A stretch of DNA of 29,322 nucleotides from a virus. Below the pieces are notes generated by a model. It saw only the letters and a program-made list of their open reading frames with translations. It searched no databases and had not been told where the DNA came from. This document shows, one piece after another, positions 12,526-21,345 of this stretch. Location: IMG/VR virus record IMGVR_UViG_3300037042_002218, positions 1-29,322 of that record; one strand, written 5' to 3'. Numbering within the stretch: the first letter of the stretch is position 1; every line of letters starts with the position of its first letter. The translations under genes and the position numbers were made by a program.

Positions 12526-13680
12526 TTATACTAATGTTGGAGTTATAGGTTTATCTTCCACAATTGGATTTTCTTTTACATCACCTGTTACAAACAATGA
12601 TAATGGTTTTACTTCCAATGTAGTTGGTCTTTCAAATTTCAATGATAATAATTTATTAAACACTGGTAATAATTGATCTTGATATGGTTGTATAACCATC
12701 TTACGGAAATATTCTGAATGTTGTACAATCTCATCACTACCACCCAATTTTCCCGCAGTTGCAATACCAAATAATTCCGCACTTGATACTCTGTGTGCAG
12801 ACAAGATTGTTCTTGTTATGTCGTCATTAAGTGTTTGATAATATGTATCGTGGTCGTCTCTTGGTATTTGTGTAATTACAGGTGATTGTTCTTGACTTTC
12901 ATTAAATGATATAATTGCTTGACCCGCATTATCTGACCCACCATACTGACTTTCTAATGCTCTCACAATAATTCTTTGTTCTTCTTCACCTGGTATCCCA
13001 TTGTTATAGTTAATCCATAAACTTGGGTTCATACCTTTTCTCAAATTATTCATATGGAAATTAAGACTCTCCACATTAATTTCAATTGCTCTTTGTCCTG
13101 CTGACCAATCAGGTACAGGATAATAAGATGCAGATGGTAAATAATTTTTAAAATATAATAATTGAGATGGGTCATTTTCTTTTTGAGAGAACGCTTTAAT
13201 TTCTTGAGGAATATATTTCTTTGGATTAGACCAATCAGGCGAGTAATAATAACATTTAATTTTATCATCTTCATCTAATTTACCACTTCTAATACGAGAA
13301 AAATCCACATGATAAATCTCCGCAATACTTTTTCTATCTTTTGACCAAATAACATTCAATGAAAAACCACCGAATATCATATAATCTAATGTTACTTTTC
13401 TCATCACCTCACTTACAGTTTCACTATCATTGATAAGATTAATTGTAGCCATTGGGTTATTTAATGATACAATACCATCACCCATAATCTGATTTACCTT
13501 TGATGTAACCACCGCTTTATGTACGGCACAATTGTCATAAAGACCAATAAAATATTGAGGTAATAGATTATTTAATCCGTAATATACCCAATCAACTCTC
13601 TGAATTACTTCAGCAAAGACAGGTAATGATGCACTTGAAAAATCTACTTTCTTTAGATCAAACTTTTTTAATTCACTCAT
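12526..13680 (-). CDS. Portal protein
   Basis: A 384-residue portal of the HK97/PBSX size class. The recognisable core runs from DNCAVHKAVVTSKVNQIMGD (48-67), through the wing region with VTLDYMIFGGFSLNVIW, to the stem and clip segment with WINYNNGIPGEEEQ and later LSAHRVSSAELFGIATAGKL, the usual portal loop before the C-terminal helix (VIQPYQDQLLPVFNKLLS). It forms the dodecameric DNA gate at the capsid vertex. It starts 2 bp downstream of the small protein gene at 13683 and precedes the connector. Lying downstream of the capsid gene rather than upstream is unusual. Confidence 0.9.
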   Translation of the reverse strand: MSELKKFDLKKVDFSSASLPVFAEVIQRVDWVYYGLNNLLPQYFIGLYDNCAVHKAVVTSKVNQIMGDGIVSLNNPMATINLINDSETVSEVMRKVTLDYMIFGGFSLNVIWSKDRKSIAEIYHVDFSRIRSGKLDEDDKIKCYYYSPDWSNPKKYIPQEIKAFSQKENDPSQLLYFKNYLPSASYYPVPDWSAGQRAIEINVESLNFHMNNLRKGMNPSLWINYNNGIPGEEEQRIIVRALESQYGGSDNAGQAIISFNESQEQSPVITQIPRDDHDTYYQTLNDDITRTILSAHRVSSAELFGIATAGKLGGSDEIVQHSEYFRKMVIQPYQDQLLPVFNKLLSLKFERPTTLEVKPLSLFVTGDVKENPIVEDKPITPTLV

Positions 13681-13682
13681 AA

Positions 13683-14054
13683 TTATTCTTGTATGTATAT
13701 ATAATTCTCATTAGTTTCATTATTAGAGATATACTCTGTAAATGGATTAGACTCCGCAGTACCATCAAGTACCACCATCCCAACAAAAACTAATTCATTA
13801 TCGGGTTGACCATATATATTTAATTGGTATTGACCCTCGTAATTCAAATCATCAATTGTTAAATCTAATGTGATTGTACAATATCTAATATTCTGAAAAA
13901 ATTGAGTAGGGTTACTTGTACTAATAGAATATGATTTTACTTCCTTACTCATAATATGTGTAAAGACCAAAGTGTATCCTGTAAAGGTTTCCCTTGAATT
14001 GTTATTGATATTTAATACCAATGTATTTTCTTCCCCTTTATTCATGTATAACAT
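13683..14054 (-). CDS. Small beta-rich structural protein
   Basis: A 123-residue protein made mainly of predicted beta strands (ENTLVLNINNNSRETFTGYT, then CTITLDLTIDDLNYEGQYQL and ELVFVGMVVLDG). It reads like a small Ig-like or decoration protein. Two starts are possible, ATG 14054 or three codons in. A TATATTTATAGATAGG box lies 14-30 bp upstream. It follows the terminator at 14117 and begins the portal sub-operon. I know similar proteins from the structural regions of Bacteroidota phages, but not their exact role. Confidence 0.65.
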   Translation of the reverse strand: MLYMNKGEENTLVLNINNNSRETFTGYTLVFTHIMSKEVKSYSISTSNPTQFFQNIRYCTITLDLTIDDLNYEGQYQLNIYGQPDNELVFVGMVVLDGTAESNPFTEYISNNETNENYIYIQE

Positions 14055-14067
14055 AATATATATAATT

Positions 14068-14083
14068 CCTATCTATAAATATA
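14068..14083 (-). promoter_or_regulatory. Late promoter-like box before portal genes
   Basis: On the minus strand this reads TATATTTATAGATAGG. It is nearly the same as the box before the scaffold gene (16555-16570) and sits just downstream of a terminator, which is where a new promoter is expected. No -33 TTTG is seen 17-23 bp upstream. Confidence 0.45.
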
Positions 14084-14104
14084 GAAAAAACGATATTGAA
14101 CAGG

Positions 14105-14139
14105 GAAAAAATAAAAAAAGGGACCAGAAGGCCCCCTTT
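14105..14139 (-). terminator. Terminator after abundant structural gene
   Basis: On the minus strand a GC-rich stem (AAAGGG...GGCC with GGT-CCCTTT, 14139-14117, loop TTCT, one wobble and one bulge) is followed by TTTTTTTATTTTTT. It lies about 47 bp after the gene at 14186 and separates the capsid/tail genes from the portal sub-operon. Confidence 0.75.
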
Positions 14140-14185
14140 GATATAGGAGATATAGAAATTCACCCGAGATGGGTTACTATCAATA

Positions 14186-14722
14186 TTATCCAACAATAGA
14201 TGCTCCTGTAAATACTGAAGCTAATGCTCCTGTAATTACATTTGCTGGTTGAGGTTCTTGACCTGTGAAGATCATTTCAAAACCATTTCTATCACCGTAT
14301 GCAGTACCAGTAGCAGCAGAACCACCACTTAAATACATACCATTAACTTGACCTAACCAATATTGTGTATCATTTTGATCCACTGCGATAATTTGTAATT
14401 GGTCGTTTTGACCTAAAATTTTCAATTGGTTTCTCTTATCTTGATCGTACTTGTAGAACACAGCAGTTAAAACTTGTTCCCAATAAATTGTACCGTTCTC
14501 AAAATTCTTTGTAGTATTTTGAGCAAGAGAAGATGTATTTCTTTTTAATTCAAATCCGTAGATTGTAGTTCCAGTAGTAGATGTAGCACCTGTGATTGCA
14601 CCTGAAGCGTTGAAAGTTTCTCCTGTTACAGAACCACCTCCACCAACAATGTAAATCTTTTTAATACCACCAATACCGTCTGAACATCCTAACGCTACGC
14701 CTGAAGATATATAACAACTCAT
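14186..14722 (-). CDS. Abundant structural protein, possibly tail tube or decoration
   Basis: A 178-residue protein directly after the major capsid gene. It starts MSCYISSGVALGCSDGIGGI, is glycine- and alanine-rich, and has a conserved-looking core: WEQVLTAVFYKYDQDKRNQL, then LKILGQNDQLQIIAVDQND, LGQVNGMYLSGG, and GTAYGDRNGFEMIFTGQEP. The ordered beta pattern and closing FTG-x-EPQPA recall major tail (tube) proteins, which assemble in many copies; a head-decoration role is the alternative. A hairpin 20 nt upstream of its ATG and a strong terminator behind it suggest a highly expressed unit with the capsid gene. Confidence 0.68.
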   Translation of the reverse strand: MSCYISSGVALGCSDGIGGIKKIYIVGGGGSVTGETFNASGAITGATSTTGTTIYGFELKRNTSSLAQNTTKNFENGTIYWEQVLTAVFYKYDQDKRNQLKILGQNDQLQIIAVDQNDTQYWLGQVNGMYLSGGSAATGTAYGDRNGFEMIFTGQEPQPANVITGALASVFTGASIVG

Positions 14723-14742
14723 ATTTTTTATATTTTATATTA

Positions 14743-14761
14743 AGGGGGAATTTCACCCCCT
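14743..14761 (-). other. GC hairpin in leader of the 14186 gene
   Basis: GGGGG (14744-14748) and CCCCC (14756-14760) plus one A-T pair form a 6-bp stem between the capsid gene and the next gene. It ends about 20 nt before ATG 14722. It could stabilise the downstream mRNA end or act as a partial terminator that raises capsid transcript levels. Confidence 0.5.
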
Positions 14762-14776
14762 AAAATTATTTATTAA

Positions 14777-15754
14777 TTATGCTAAACCGTTTGTAGCAAA
14801 GTATTTAGTTGAACCAAATGTTGCAATTGTTGCACCATAGTTGTAATTAGAACGGATTCTAATTTCATCAAAGTCCACAGAGTACCATGCTTTCAAAGTC
14901 TCATCAGATAATAAGTCAACACCATAAACCATATATTCAGCTGGTCCAATAACAACTTGATTAGAAGCGTTCAAACCTAATGTAGGAACAACTTTAATAT
15001 TTGTGTTAGGATGGATAGCCATCATATTTGATGTAACATCAGCAGAACCGATATAGTTAGTGAAGAAGTTTGCTTTAGTTAATGCTTGAACATATAAACG
15101 GAAATTTGCGTAAGAAAGGAACACTACTAAATCTTCACGAGATAAAGCATTGTCATCTAATACGTTAATCAATTGATCAATTTCTGTTATTGGGTTTCCA
15201 CTAACACCATACGCAGCAGATGCAGAGAAAGTTGCACCTGAAGAAGATGCTACTGCTGATGCAAATGTGTTACCTGTGTTTTGAGAAATTAAGAAAGCGA
15301 AACCGTTAAAACAGTCACCTGATACAGTACGTGCTTTCCATAATTTTGTTTCCACACGTTGCTCTATCTGACGTTTTTTAAGGTCTAATATCATCTGCTC
15401 AAAGGGAACAGTCTCTTGTGTTTGACCCGCCTTCATCAACATTGATTGATAAGTGTCAAATAATTGCTTGTAACATAAACTTTCAAATAAAGTTTCAGGA
15501 CAAGTTGTAATTGAATGTTGTGTAAATTGTGTTACACCACTTGGAGATAAAGAACAGTTTCCCGCTTGGAACACTGGAGTTGAATCCAATAAGTTCAACG
15601 CTTGTGTACCTTTAATACCAGTACGTACATTAACGATAGAAGCAGTTGTTCCACCGATAAGTGCTTTAGCTAATAATTCACCACCTACTTGGTCAGAATA
15701 TCCGCCAATAGTTGCTACATCATAGCTAAAATTTGATTTTTTTAAATTACTCAT
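14777..15754 (-). CDS. Major capsid protein (HK97 fold)
   Basis: A 325-residue capsid protein. Evidence is its size, composition (rich in small and polar residues, few charged runs), the long N-arm, the helix with FEQMILDLKKRQIEQRVETK (spine helix region near 118-138), the P-domain segment EIDQLINVLDDNALSREDLV and the beta ending PAEYMVYGVDLLSDETLKAW. Its neighbours settle it: scaffold and prohead protease lie directly upstream. It assembles as hexamers and pentamers of the prohead. No separate cleavable delta domain is obvious; the scaffold is a separate gene. Confidence 0.88.
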   Translation of the reverse strand: MSNLKKSNFSYDVATIGGYSDQVGGELLAKALIGGTTASIVNVRTGIKGTQALNLLDSTPVFQAGNCSLSPSGVTQFTQHSITTCPETLFESLCYKQLFDTYQSMLMKAGQTQETVPFEQMILDLKKRQIEQRVETKLWKARTVSGDCFNGFAFLISQNTGNTFASAVASSSGATFSASAAYGVSGNPITEIDQLINVLDDNALSREDLVVFLSYANFRLYVQALTKANFFTNYIGSADVTSNMMAIHPNTNIKVVPTLGLNASNQVVIGPAEYMVYGVDLLSDETLKAWYSVDFDEIRIRSNYNYGATIATFGSTKYFATNGLA

Positions 15755-15778
15755 TTTGTAATATTTTTTTTAATTAAT

Positions 15779-16522
15779 TTATTTATTTTTTAATGATTTA
15801 AGAGCGTTAATCCTTGCAGATAATGCATCTTCAACCTCTTTATTAAAATCCGTTTTACCATCTTTTACTTTCGTAGCAGCTGGTTCTTTTTTGAAAGCGT
15901 TAAATTCGTCTTGTAATGAAGAATAAGATTGTTCCATTTTAGAAACTTTCTCTCCCATTTTAGAGATAAACTCTTTTAATAGTTCCATCATTTCTTTAGA
16001 CATTTCCATTGGGGCATCAATTGCTGGTTCTTCAACACCAGGTACATCAACGTCTTCTACGTCAACTTCCTCAGCTTCTTTAACCATAACAATAACACCG
16101 TCTTTGGTTTCAACCTTTGTACCATCTTCAAGTTCATGTGTTCCATCGGGTGCCGGTACTTCAGCGTCAGCAGTAACTACTACTACTTTAGCACCTTCCA
16201 TTAATGAATCACCTTCAACTTTAACAACAGTACCATCAACTAACTTTGCTTCAACGAAAATCTCTTTTACAGATTTAATTTCTCCTTCAGCAACTTCAAT
16301 TTCAAAATTCTCTTTTAACTTATAAGAACCATTTTCTAAACTAACTTGTTCAAACGCTTCATTGATTTTAACAATCTTTGAACCTGCTTCTAACTTATTT
16401 GTTTGTAAAATAGTATCGTCTTCTAATTTGAAAGATAATAATGCAATCTCATCACTTTTTAAGAAACCAAACTGTACCATAAGACTTTTTATTTCTTGAA
16501 TAGCACTTTTTGAATTAGACAT
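15779..16522 (-). CDS. Scaffold / capsid assembly protein with beta repeats
   Basis: A 247-residue acidic protein just before the capsid gene. The N-terminal two thirds contain repeated beta units of the type L-x-DGT-x-V/L (FKLEDDTILQTNKLEAGSKI, VDGTVVKVEGDSLMEGAKVV, HELEDGTKVETKDGVI). After an acidic linker (VDVEDVDVPGVEEPAIDAP) the C-terminal third is a coiled coil (MSKEMMELLKEFISKMGEKV onward) ending in a basic helix (ARINALKSLKNK), the usual capsid-binding end of scaffolds. The prohead protease encoded upstream probably degrades it during maturation. Repeat-bearing scaffolds of this form occur in Bacteroidota phages. Confidence 0.8.
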   Translation of the reverse strand: MSNSKSAIQEIKSLMVQFGFLKSDEIALLSFKLEDDTILQTNKLEAGSKIVKINEAFEQVSLENGSYKLKENFEIEVAEGEIKSVKEIFVEAKLVDGTVVKVEGDSLMEGAKVVVVTADAEVPAPDGTHELEDGTKVETKDGVIVMVKEAEEVDVEDVDVPGVEEPAIDAPMEMSKEMMELLKEFISKMGEKVSKMEQSYSSLQDEFNAFKKEPAATKVKDGKTDFNKEVEDALSARINALKSLKNK

Positions 16523-16554
16523 AATTGTATTTTATTTGTTTTTATTTTATTAAT

Positions 16555-16570
16555 CCTACCTATAAATATA
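16555..16570 (-). promoter_or_regulatory. Late promoter-like box before scaffold and capsid
   Basis: On the minus strand this reads TATATTTATAGGTAGG, differing in one base from the box at 14068-14083. It lies between the protease stop and the scaffold start, about 32 bp upstream of ATG 16522, a sensible place to boost capsid expression. No -33 element is evident. Confidence 0.45.
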
Positions 16571-16590
16571 TATATAGATACTTTTTCTCA

Positions 16591-18246
16591 TTAATCTTTT
16601 ACATTCTTCAATAATTCCGCTACTTTATATAAGAACATTTCCTCTTTACTGAACTGTGCTACCTCACTAAAAAATCCAGAAACCGAAAATCCATTAAGAC
16701 GACCCTCTTTTACATCTTCCCAAACCTTTGGATTGTTCACTTTCATAGATACCATCCATGTTCCTTCAGGTAAATTAAACCCATATTTTCTTGATTTATC
16801 GTGTTCAGCGTCTTCAATTATCCAACTTTCTAATACGTGAATATCTTTAACCGCTTTACCATCGTGCATTGTATCGTTGTTGTCAGTATATTTGTTTCTC
16901 ATATACTTTTCTGCAATCATACGGATTGTCTCTGCTGTAAAAAATACATAATATGGGTTACCCAATTCATCTTTACGAAATATCTTTTGGTCTGCTATCA
17001 TTGCTGGACCTAACACAATATGTTTTTCACTATCAGTTGCAAAGTATTGTTTTGACATATCCTCTTTTGGATTGAGATATTCATAATCTTTTTTCTTTTT
17101 CTTCTTTGGTAATTCATCTACATATGGAGTAATAGTACCCACATCATAACCAAAATCATTTAGTTTAGACTTAGCCCACGATAGTGCAGACTTACCACCC
17201 CATGCATCATACATCAATTTACCACAACCATCTCCATATCCTTTTGAACTATCTAAATCTCCCTCATGTCTTGATAAATAACTATACATTCTTTTAACTG
17301 TATCCAATGTAATAGACTCACCCTTTGCAAGTTGATTGGCTCTGATTTTACCTACCTCTGTTCCACAACTACCCCATCCATTTTCTTCAACGTATTTTAA
17401 TACCGCCTTAGCATTATTACTAACACTTTCAGGATAATCAGATACACTCTCCATATCTTCCTTACTAATAGGAACACAATTAGGTGAACCATCATCTTTT
17501 AAACCAATAGGTTCATATCCTTCCCAACAAGGATTAGGTTCTATTTCTAATTTCTTTTTTACTTTGGATAATCCTAAATTCTTTATACTTGAAGGTGATG
17601 GGTTAGCCATCGTCTTATCTGTAACCGTATTTGGTTGTAACCATTCAGGACTTAATTCAATTGGAAATTCTCCATCTGTAATTTTACCTTTATTAACTGA
17701 CGCCTTATTGATAATATCAGATGATTTTTTATAAAATATTCTATACCACTCATGACGACAATTATATCCACCTCTCCAAAACTGTGCTGATTGACCAAAC
17801 GAATTAAGTTCATTCTCAACTTCCTCAATTCTCCACACATAATTCTTATTAATTAATTCTCTACAAAATTGACGTGTTGTAGGTATAATTGCTGACTGTT
17901 TAATATTACTATTCAAAGAATATTTATATCTTACTTTATAAAATGAATTATCTTGATATGAATCATCATTTGGAGTTGTAGCAAAATTCTCTTTTACACT
18001 CTCAATTCTATCTATCTCCCAACCTTCGTCCAATAACTCTTGTTCAGGTTGTCCTTTAGATAATAATTTACCCAAATAAGTTTCATCCTCACCATCAGGA
18101 ATATGAAATTCATGTTCTTTCTCTTTATTAAAAAACATCCAATTCACCTCAATTGCTGGTTCATCCACCAATGATATTGAATCTATACCTGATAGGTCAT
18201 CATCTTCTTGTATTTTTAATTCAAATATTTTTTCTTTCTTTATCAT
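16591..18246 (-). CDS. Composite prohead protease (XkdF/S78-like) with NCRH domain
   Basis: A 551-residue mosaic. The N-terminus has GIDSISLVDEPAIEVNWMFF (20-39), the opening of XkdF-type proteases. Residues 123-170 (TTRQFCRELI, then WRGGYNCRHEW) match the C-terminal cysteine-histidine motif of Mu F / SPP1 gp7-like minor head proteins. Residues 270-362 hold a separate module with CGTEVGKIRANQLAKGESIT and VKRMYSYLSRHEGD. The C-terminal part (405-530) is Peptidase S78_2-like: IVLGPAMIADQKIFRKDELG, MHDG (460-463), HVLESWIIED and GFSVSGFF (519-526); H461 or H470 and S521/S523 are candidate catalytic residues. It should cleave scaffold and capsid precursors. The protease call is firm; the fused modules are unusual. 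Confidence 0.82.
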   Translation of the reverse strand: MIKKEKIFELKIQEDDDLSGIDSISLVDEPAIEVNWMFFNKEKEHEFHIPDGEDETYLGKLLSKGQPEQELLDEGWEIDRIESVKENFATTPNDDSYQDNSFYKVRYKYSLNSNIKQSAIIPTTRQFCRELINKNYVWRIEEVENELNSFGQSAQFWRGGYNCRHEWYRIFYKKSSDIINKASVNKGKITDGEFPIELSPEWLQPNTVTDKTMANPSPSSIKNLGLSKVKKKLEIEPNPCWEGYEPIGLKDDGSPNCVPISKEDMESVSDYPESVSNNAKAVLKYVEENGWGSCGTEVGKIRANQLAKGESITLDTVKRMYSYLSRHEGDLDSSKGYGDGCGKLMYDAWGGKSALSWAKSKLNDFGYDVGTITPYVDELPKKKKKKDYEYLNPKEDMSKQYFATDSEKHIVLGPAMIADQKIFRKDELGNPYYVFFTAETIRMIAEKYMRNKYTDNNDTMHDGKAVKDIHVLESWIIEDAEHDKSRKYGFNLPEGTWMVSMKVNNPKVWEDVKEGRLNGFSVSGFFSEVAQFSKEEMFLYKVAELLKNVKD

Positions 18247-18266
18247 AATTTTAAATATAAATAATT

Positions 18267-21128
18267 TTATAATGTACTTAAATCCTTAAGTCTTGCTTGT
18301 TTCTGTACTTCAGTAGTTAATTCACTTGATACAACATAAGTCTTTATTATTTGTGGTTGTGTCATTACCTCTGTTGTTTTTGGATTGTCATTATTTGATT
18401 GACCTAACGCACCTTTACTAAATGATGTACCACCACCCGCAACATTCATTGCTGATAATAATGGTGCAAACATTGTTACTGCTCCACGTGTCATTACCGC
18501 TTCACCACCTTCCGCATTAATCATAACTCCACCTCCTGCATGTCTTGGACCATCAATCATTCCACCATCACCATAGTTTTTACCATAGTTCGCCATTGGT
18601 GGTTTTGATGCTTCACCTGATGGTCCTTCTGCGGCTACTGAACTTACATATTTTTGTTGACCAATTAAATTTGCTTGTTTAATACCAAACGCTAAAGCTA
18701 CCGCAGCTGCTGCCGCACCTAAAAATGGTCCAACAACAGGTATTGCTGCTAAAGATGAATAGGCTGATATTGCTGCTTGAAACGCACTAATCATTGCCTG
18801 TGCCTTCTGTGCTGCTCTATTTTTATAGAAATATTCCTCTTTAATTTTATCTTGTTGTAACGCTAATTCTCTTTCATTCTTAACTGTTTGTTTGTCAAAT
18901 TCTTCCTTACTTGTAATAGTTTTTGCGTTATACTCTTGTTGAGCATTAAACGCAAGTTGTAATTTATCTAACTCTAATTGTTGTTCTTGATTGGTAATTT
19001 GAGATTGTTGATTCAATATATTCTGTGCTGCACCTAATCCCTGATTCAAATAACCCACATACGTTTCAAACTTTTCTCTTTGTAAATCCTTTGATAATTG
19101 AACATATTTCTTTTCAATTGCAATCTTTTGTGCTTCAGTTAAATCTAATTGTGATAATTCTCTTTGTTTAGATTTTTCCAATAATGTCTCACGACCTTTC
19201 CAATATGCACTAAAACTATTCTTATTGGCTTCATTTGATATTTCTTGGAATCTAATATCATCATCAAGTTTTTGCAATAACGCATCATTTTCTCTCTTTT
19301 TTGCGTCATCATCTATCTTCTTAAGATCATTTACAAGTGCTTGATTTAAATTAATAACCGCCATTTGATATTCTGTCAAAGTTATTAATTTATCATCATA
19401 CGATTTTTTAAGGTCTTTTAAGTCTTCATTATATTTATTTTCTCTTTGTTGTTTTTCTTTAATTGTTTGATTCTGAATTGCAGCAATTTCTATATCACTT
19501 AATTTCTTTTTAGATTCTTCAACCTTTTCACTATGCTCTTTCTCTTTCTTTAAGTCTTCCTCATTGAACTTGTTTTTCAATTCGGTTGATTTTGCCGCAT
19601 ATTTGGTTGTAATTTGTAATTTAATTTCTTCCTTTCTTTTCTCACTAATATCTAATGCATCAATCTTTAACTTCTCATTAACTGATTGATTTTCAAGTTC
19701 TTTTAATTGTCTTTCTCTTTCTGTTTTAAGAGACAATACACTATTTTCTTGAAGTAATTGACGATATGCTTCGTCTGCAGTCTTTCTATCTGCGTTTCTT
19801 TTTTCTAATAATTTATTACCCTCATCAACCGCCTTCTTATTATCCTCCGCAATTTTCTTATTATTCTCGGTAATATTATTATATTCCGAAACTCTAATTG
19901 CTGATGATTGGTCTTTATATGTTTCTTCTAATTCTCTTTTTTTCTTTAACGCACGTTCAATTTGTTTGTTATTCTCCTCATCATTCTTACCTCTATTTGC
20001 TTGGAGTTTTTTAATAACTTCAACTGTCTCACCTAATGTTTTGGAAGTTTGGTCTCTTTCAGTTATTAAACCTTCTAATGTAGCCTTTCTAATTTGTTCC
20101 TCTGTTGCACCTTGTGCTTTCATCATTGCAATTCTCTCGTTTGTAGAACGTTTGATTGCTTTGTTTGATTTTTCAAAACTTACCTCTAAATCATCTAATG
20201 CTTTTCCTAACTTTTTAGTTGCATCTTCTGCTGCAAGTGTACCTGATGCTAATTTGTATAGATATGTTACCGCATCTCCTAATAAACCTATTAAATAACC
20301 AAGAGCAACAAATATCAAACCAATACCTGTTGCTGCCGCTAATGCCATTAACGCACCTCTTAATGTAAATGTGGCTACTGTTGCCGCCTTTTCAGCAGTA
20401 CCCATTAATACTAACGCACCTGTTGTTTGGTCAACTGAAGCGGTTAATGTTTTATTAGTTGCTGCTAATTTAATTTGATCCGCTGTTAATATTTTTGTTT
20501 GACCAGCAACCTCAATTGCAATTTCATCAGTTTTACCTAAAGCATTTGTTAATGGTTTTAATCCATTTGATTCTAAATTACTTGTTGCTGATTTAAATTG
20601 GTCTAATTCTTTTGTTACATATTTTGCATCAATTGTAAGTTCCTTTGCTGTCTGACCAACGTTTGAAATTGAATTGGTTGTTTCTTTTAATGCTTCTTGT
20701 AATGCACTCGCTTTATCACCCGTCTCATCCATACCACTACCAGCACCACTAAACCCTTGTTTAATATCCTTTAAATCATTTACAGTCTCACCTAATTGAA
20801 AATTCAAATCCTTCATACTGAAAGATGAGAATGTCTTTAATAACTCTACTGCTCCCTGTAATTGACCAAAGAATTGACCAACTGGTCCTGGTAACATAGA
20901 TAAAGATGAGAATAAATCCTTTGACTTAGCGGTGGTCTTTGCTAACTGATCCTGAGCATCACCCAATCTTGAACTTAATACCTTAAACTCATCACTTCCT
21001 TCCTTTGCACTTCTCAATGCTTTGGTAAGTTCAACAACCTGTTTCTTAAGATTTAAGGTAGAATCTACCGCAACGTCTATGGCTTTACCATTTACGTCAT
21101 ATATAATCTCAATTCTTTTTGTAGCCAT
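18267..21128 (-). CDS. Tail tape measure protein
   Basis: A 953-residue protein that sets tail length and ejects with the DNA. The N-terminal third is helical with a hydrophobic segment at about 255-285 (ATGIGLIFVALGYLIGLLGD). A long charged coiled coil occupies about 300-770 with many KEK/EEL heptads. A second hydrophobic, alanine-rich segment is at about 786-819 (IPVVGPFLGAAAAAVALAFG). The C-terminus is glycine-rich (DGGMIDGPRHAGGGVMINAE) with GEAVMTRGAV, common in tape measure proteins. At roughly 1.5 angstrom per residue this would predict a tail near 140 nm, which implies a siphovirus or myovirus; no sheath gene is visible here, so a siphovirus is favoured. Confidence 0.92.
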   Translation of the reverse strand: MATKRIEIIYDVNGKAIDVAVDSTLNLKKQVVELTKALRSAKEGSDEFKVLSSRLGDAQDQLAKTTAKSKDLFSSLSMLPGPVGQFFGQLQGAVELLKTFSSFSMKDLNFQLGETVNDLKDIKQGFSGAGSGMDETGDKASALQEALKETTNSISNVGQTAKELTIDAKYVTKELDQFKSATSNLESNGLKPLTNALGKTDEIAIEVAGQTKILTADQIKLAATNKTLTASVDQTTGALVLMGTAEKAATVATFTLRGALMALAAATGIGLIFVALGYLIGLLGDAVTYLYKLASGTLAAEDATKKLGKALDDLEVSFEKSNKAIKRSTNERIAMMKAQGATEEQIRKATLEGLITERDQTSKTLGETVEVIKKLQANRGKNDEENNKQIERALKKKRELEETYKDQSSAIRVSEYNNITENNKKIAEDNKKAVDEGNKLLEKRNADRKTADEAYRQLLQENSVLSLKTERERQLKELENQSVNEKLKIDALDISEKRKEEIKLQITTKYAAKSTELKNKFNEEDLKKEKEHSEKVEESKKKLSDIEIAAIQNQTIKEKQQRENKYNEDLKDLKKSYDDKLITLTEYQMAVINLNQALVNDLKKIDDDAKKRENDALLQKLDDDIRFQEISNEANKNSFSAYWKGRETLLEKSKQRELSQLDLTEAQKIAIEKKYVQLSKDLQREKFETYVGYLNQGLGAAQNILNQQSQITNQEQQLELDKLQLAFNAQQEYNAKTITSKEEFDKQTVKNERELALQQDKIKEEYFYKNRAAQKAQAMISAFQAAISAYSSLAAIPVVGPFLGAAAAAVALAFGIKQANLIGQQKYVSSVAAEGPSGEASKPPMANYGKNYGDGGMIDGPRHAGGGVMINAEGGEAVMTRGAVTMFAPLLSAMNVAGGGTSFSKGALGQSNNDNPKTTEVMTQPQIIKTYVVSSELTTEVQKQARLKDLSTL

Positions 21129-21129
21129 C

Positions 21130-21327
21130 TTATACTAATTCGTTTTTTGTCTGCTGGAACGCTAATTCCATTAATGTTTTTTCACCTTTTAAGGTTGAAA
21201 TTGAACTAAAATCAATATTAACCTTTGATAATAAACCCTTTCTATATTGGGTTTCTTCATTAAAATCCTTGAACATTATATTGTCCAAATCAATCTTAAC
21301 CTCGTTGTTGTAAATTTCTATCTTCAT
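21130..21327 (-). CDS. Small protein upstream of tape measure
   Basis: A 65-residue protein (start MKIEIYNNEVKIDLDNIMF, then a helix KTLMELAFQQTKNELV). It sits 1 bp before the tape measure gene, where tail assembly chaperones are usually encoded, but is shorter than typical ones and has no visible frameshift extension. An ATATTTATAGATA box abuts its start codon. I give no family; a chaperone-like role is suggested by position only. Confidence 0.62.
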   Translation of the reverse strand: MKIEIYNNEVKIDLDNIMFKDFNEETQYRKGLLSKVNIDFSSISTLKGEKTLMELAFQQTKNELV

Positions 21328-21345
21328 ATCTATAAATATTGTTTT

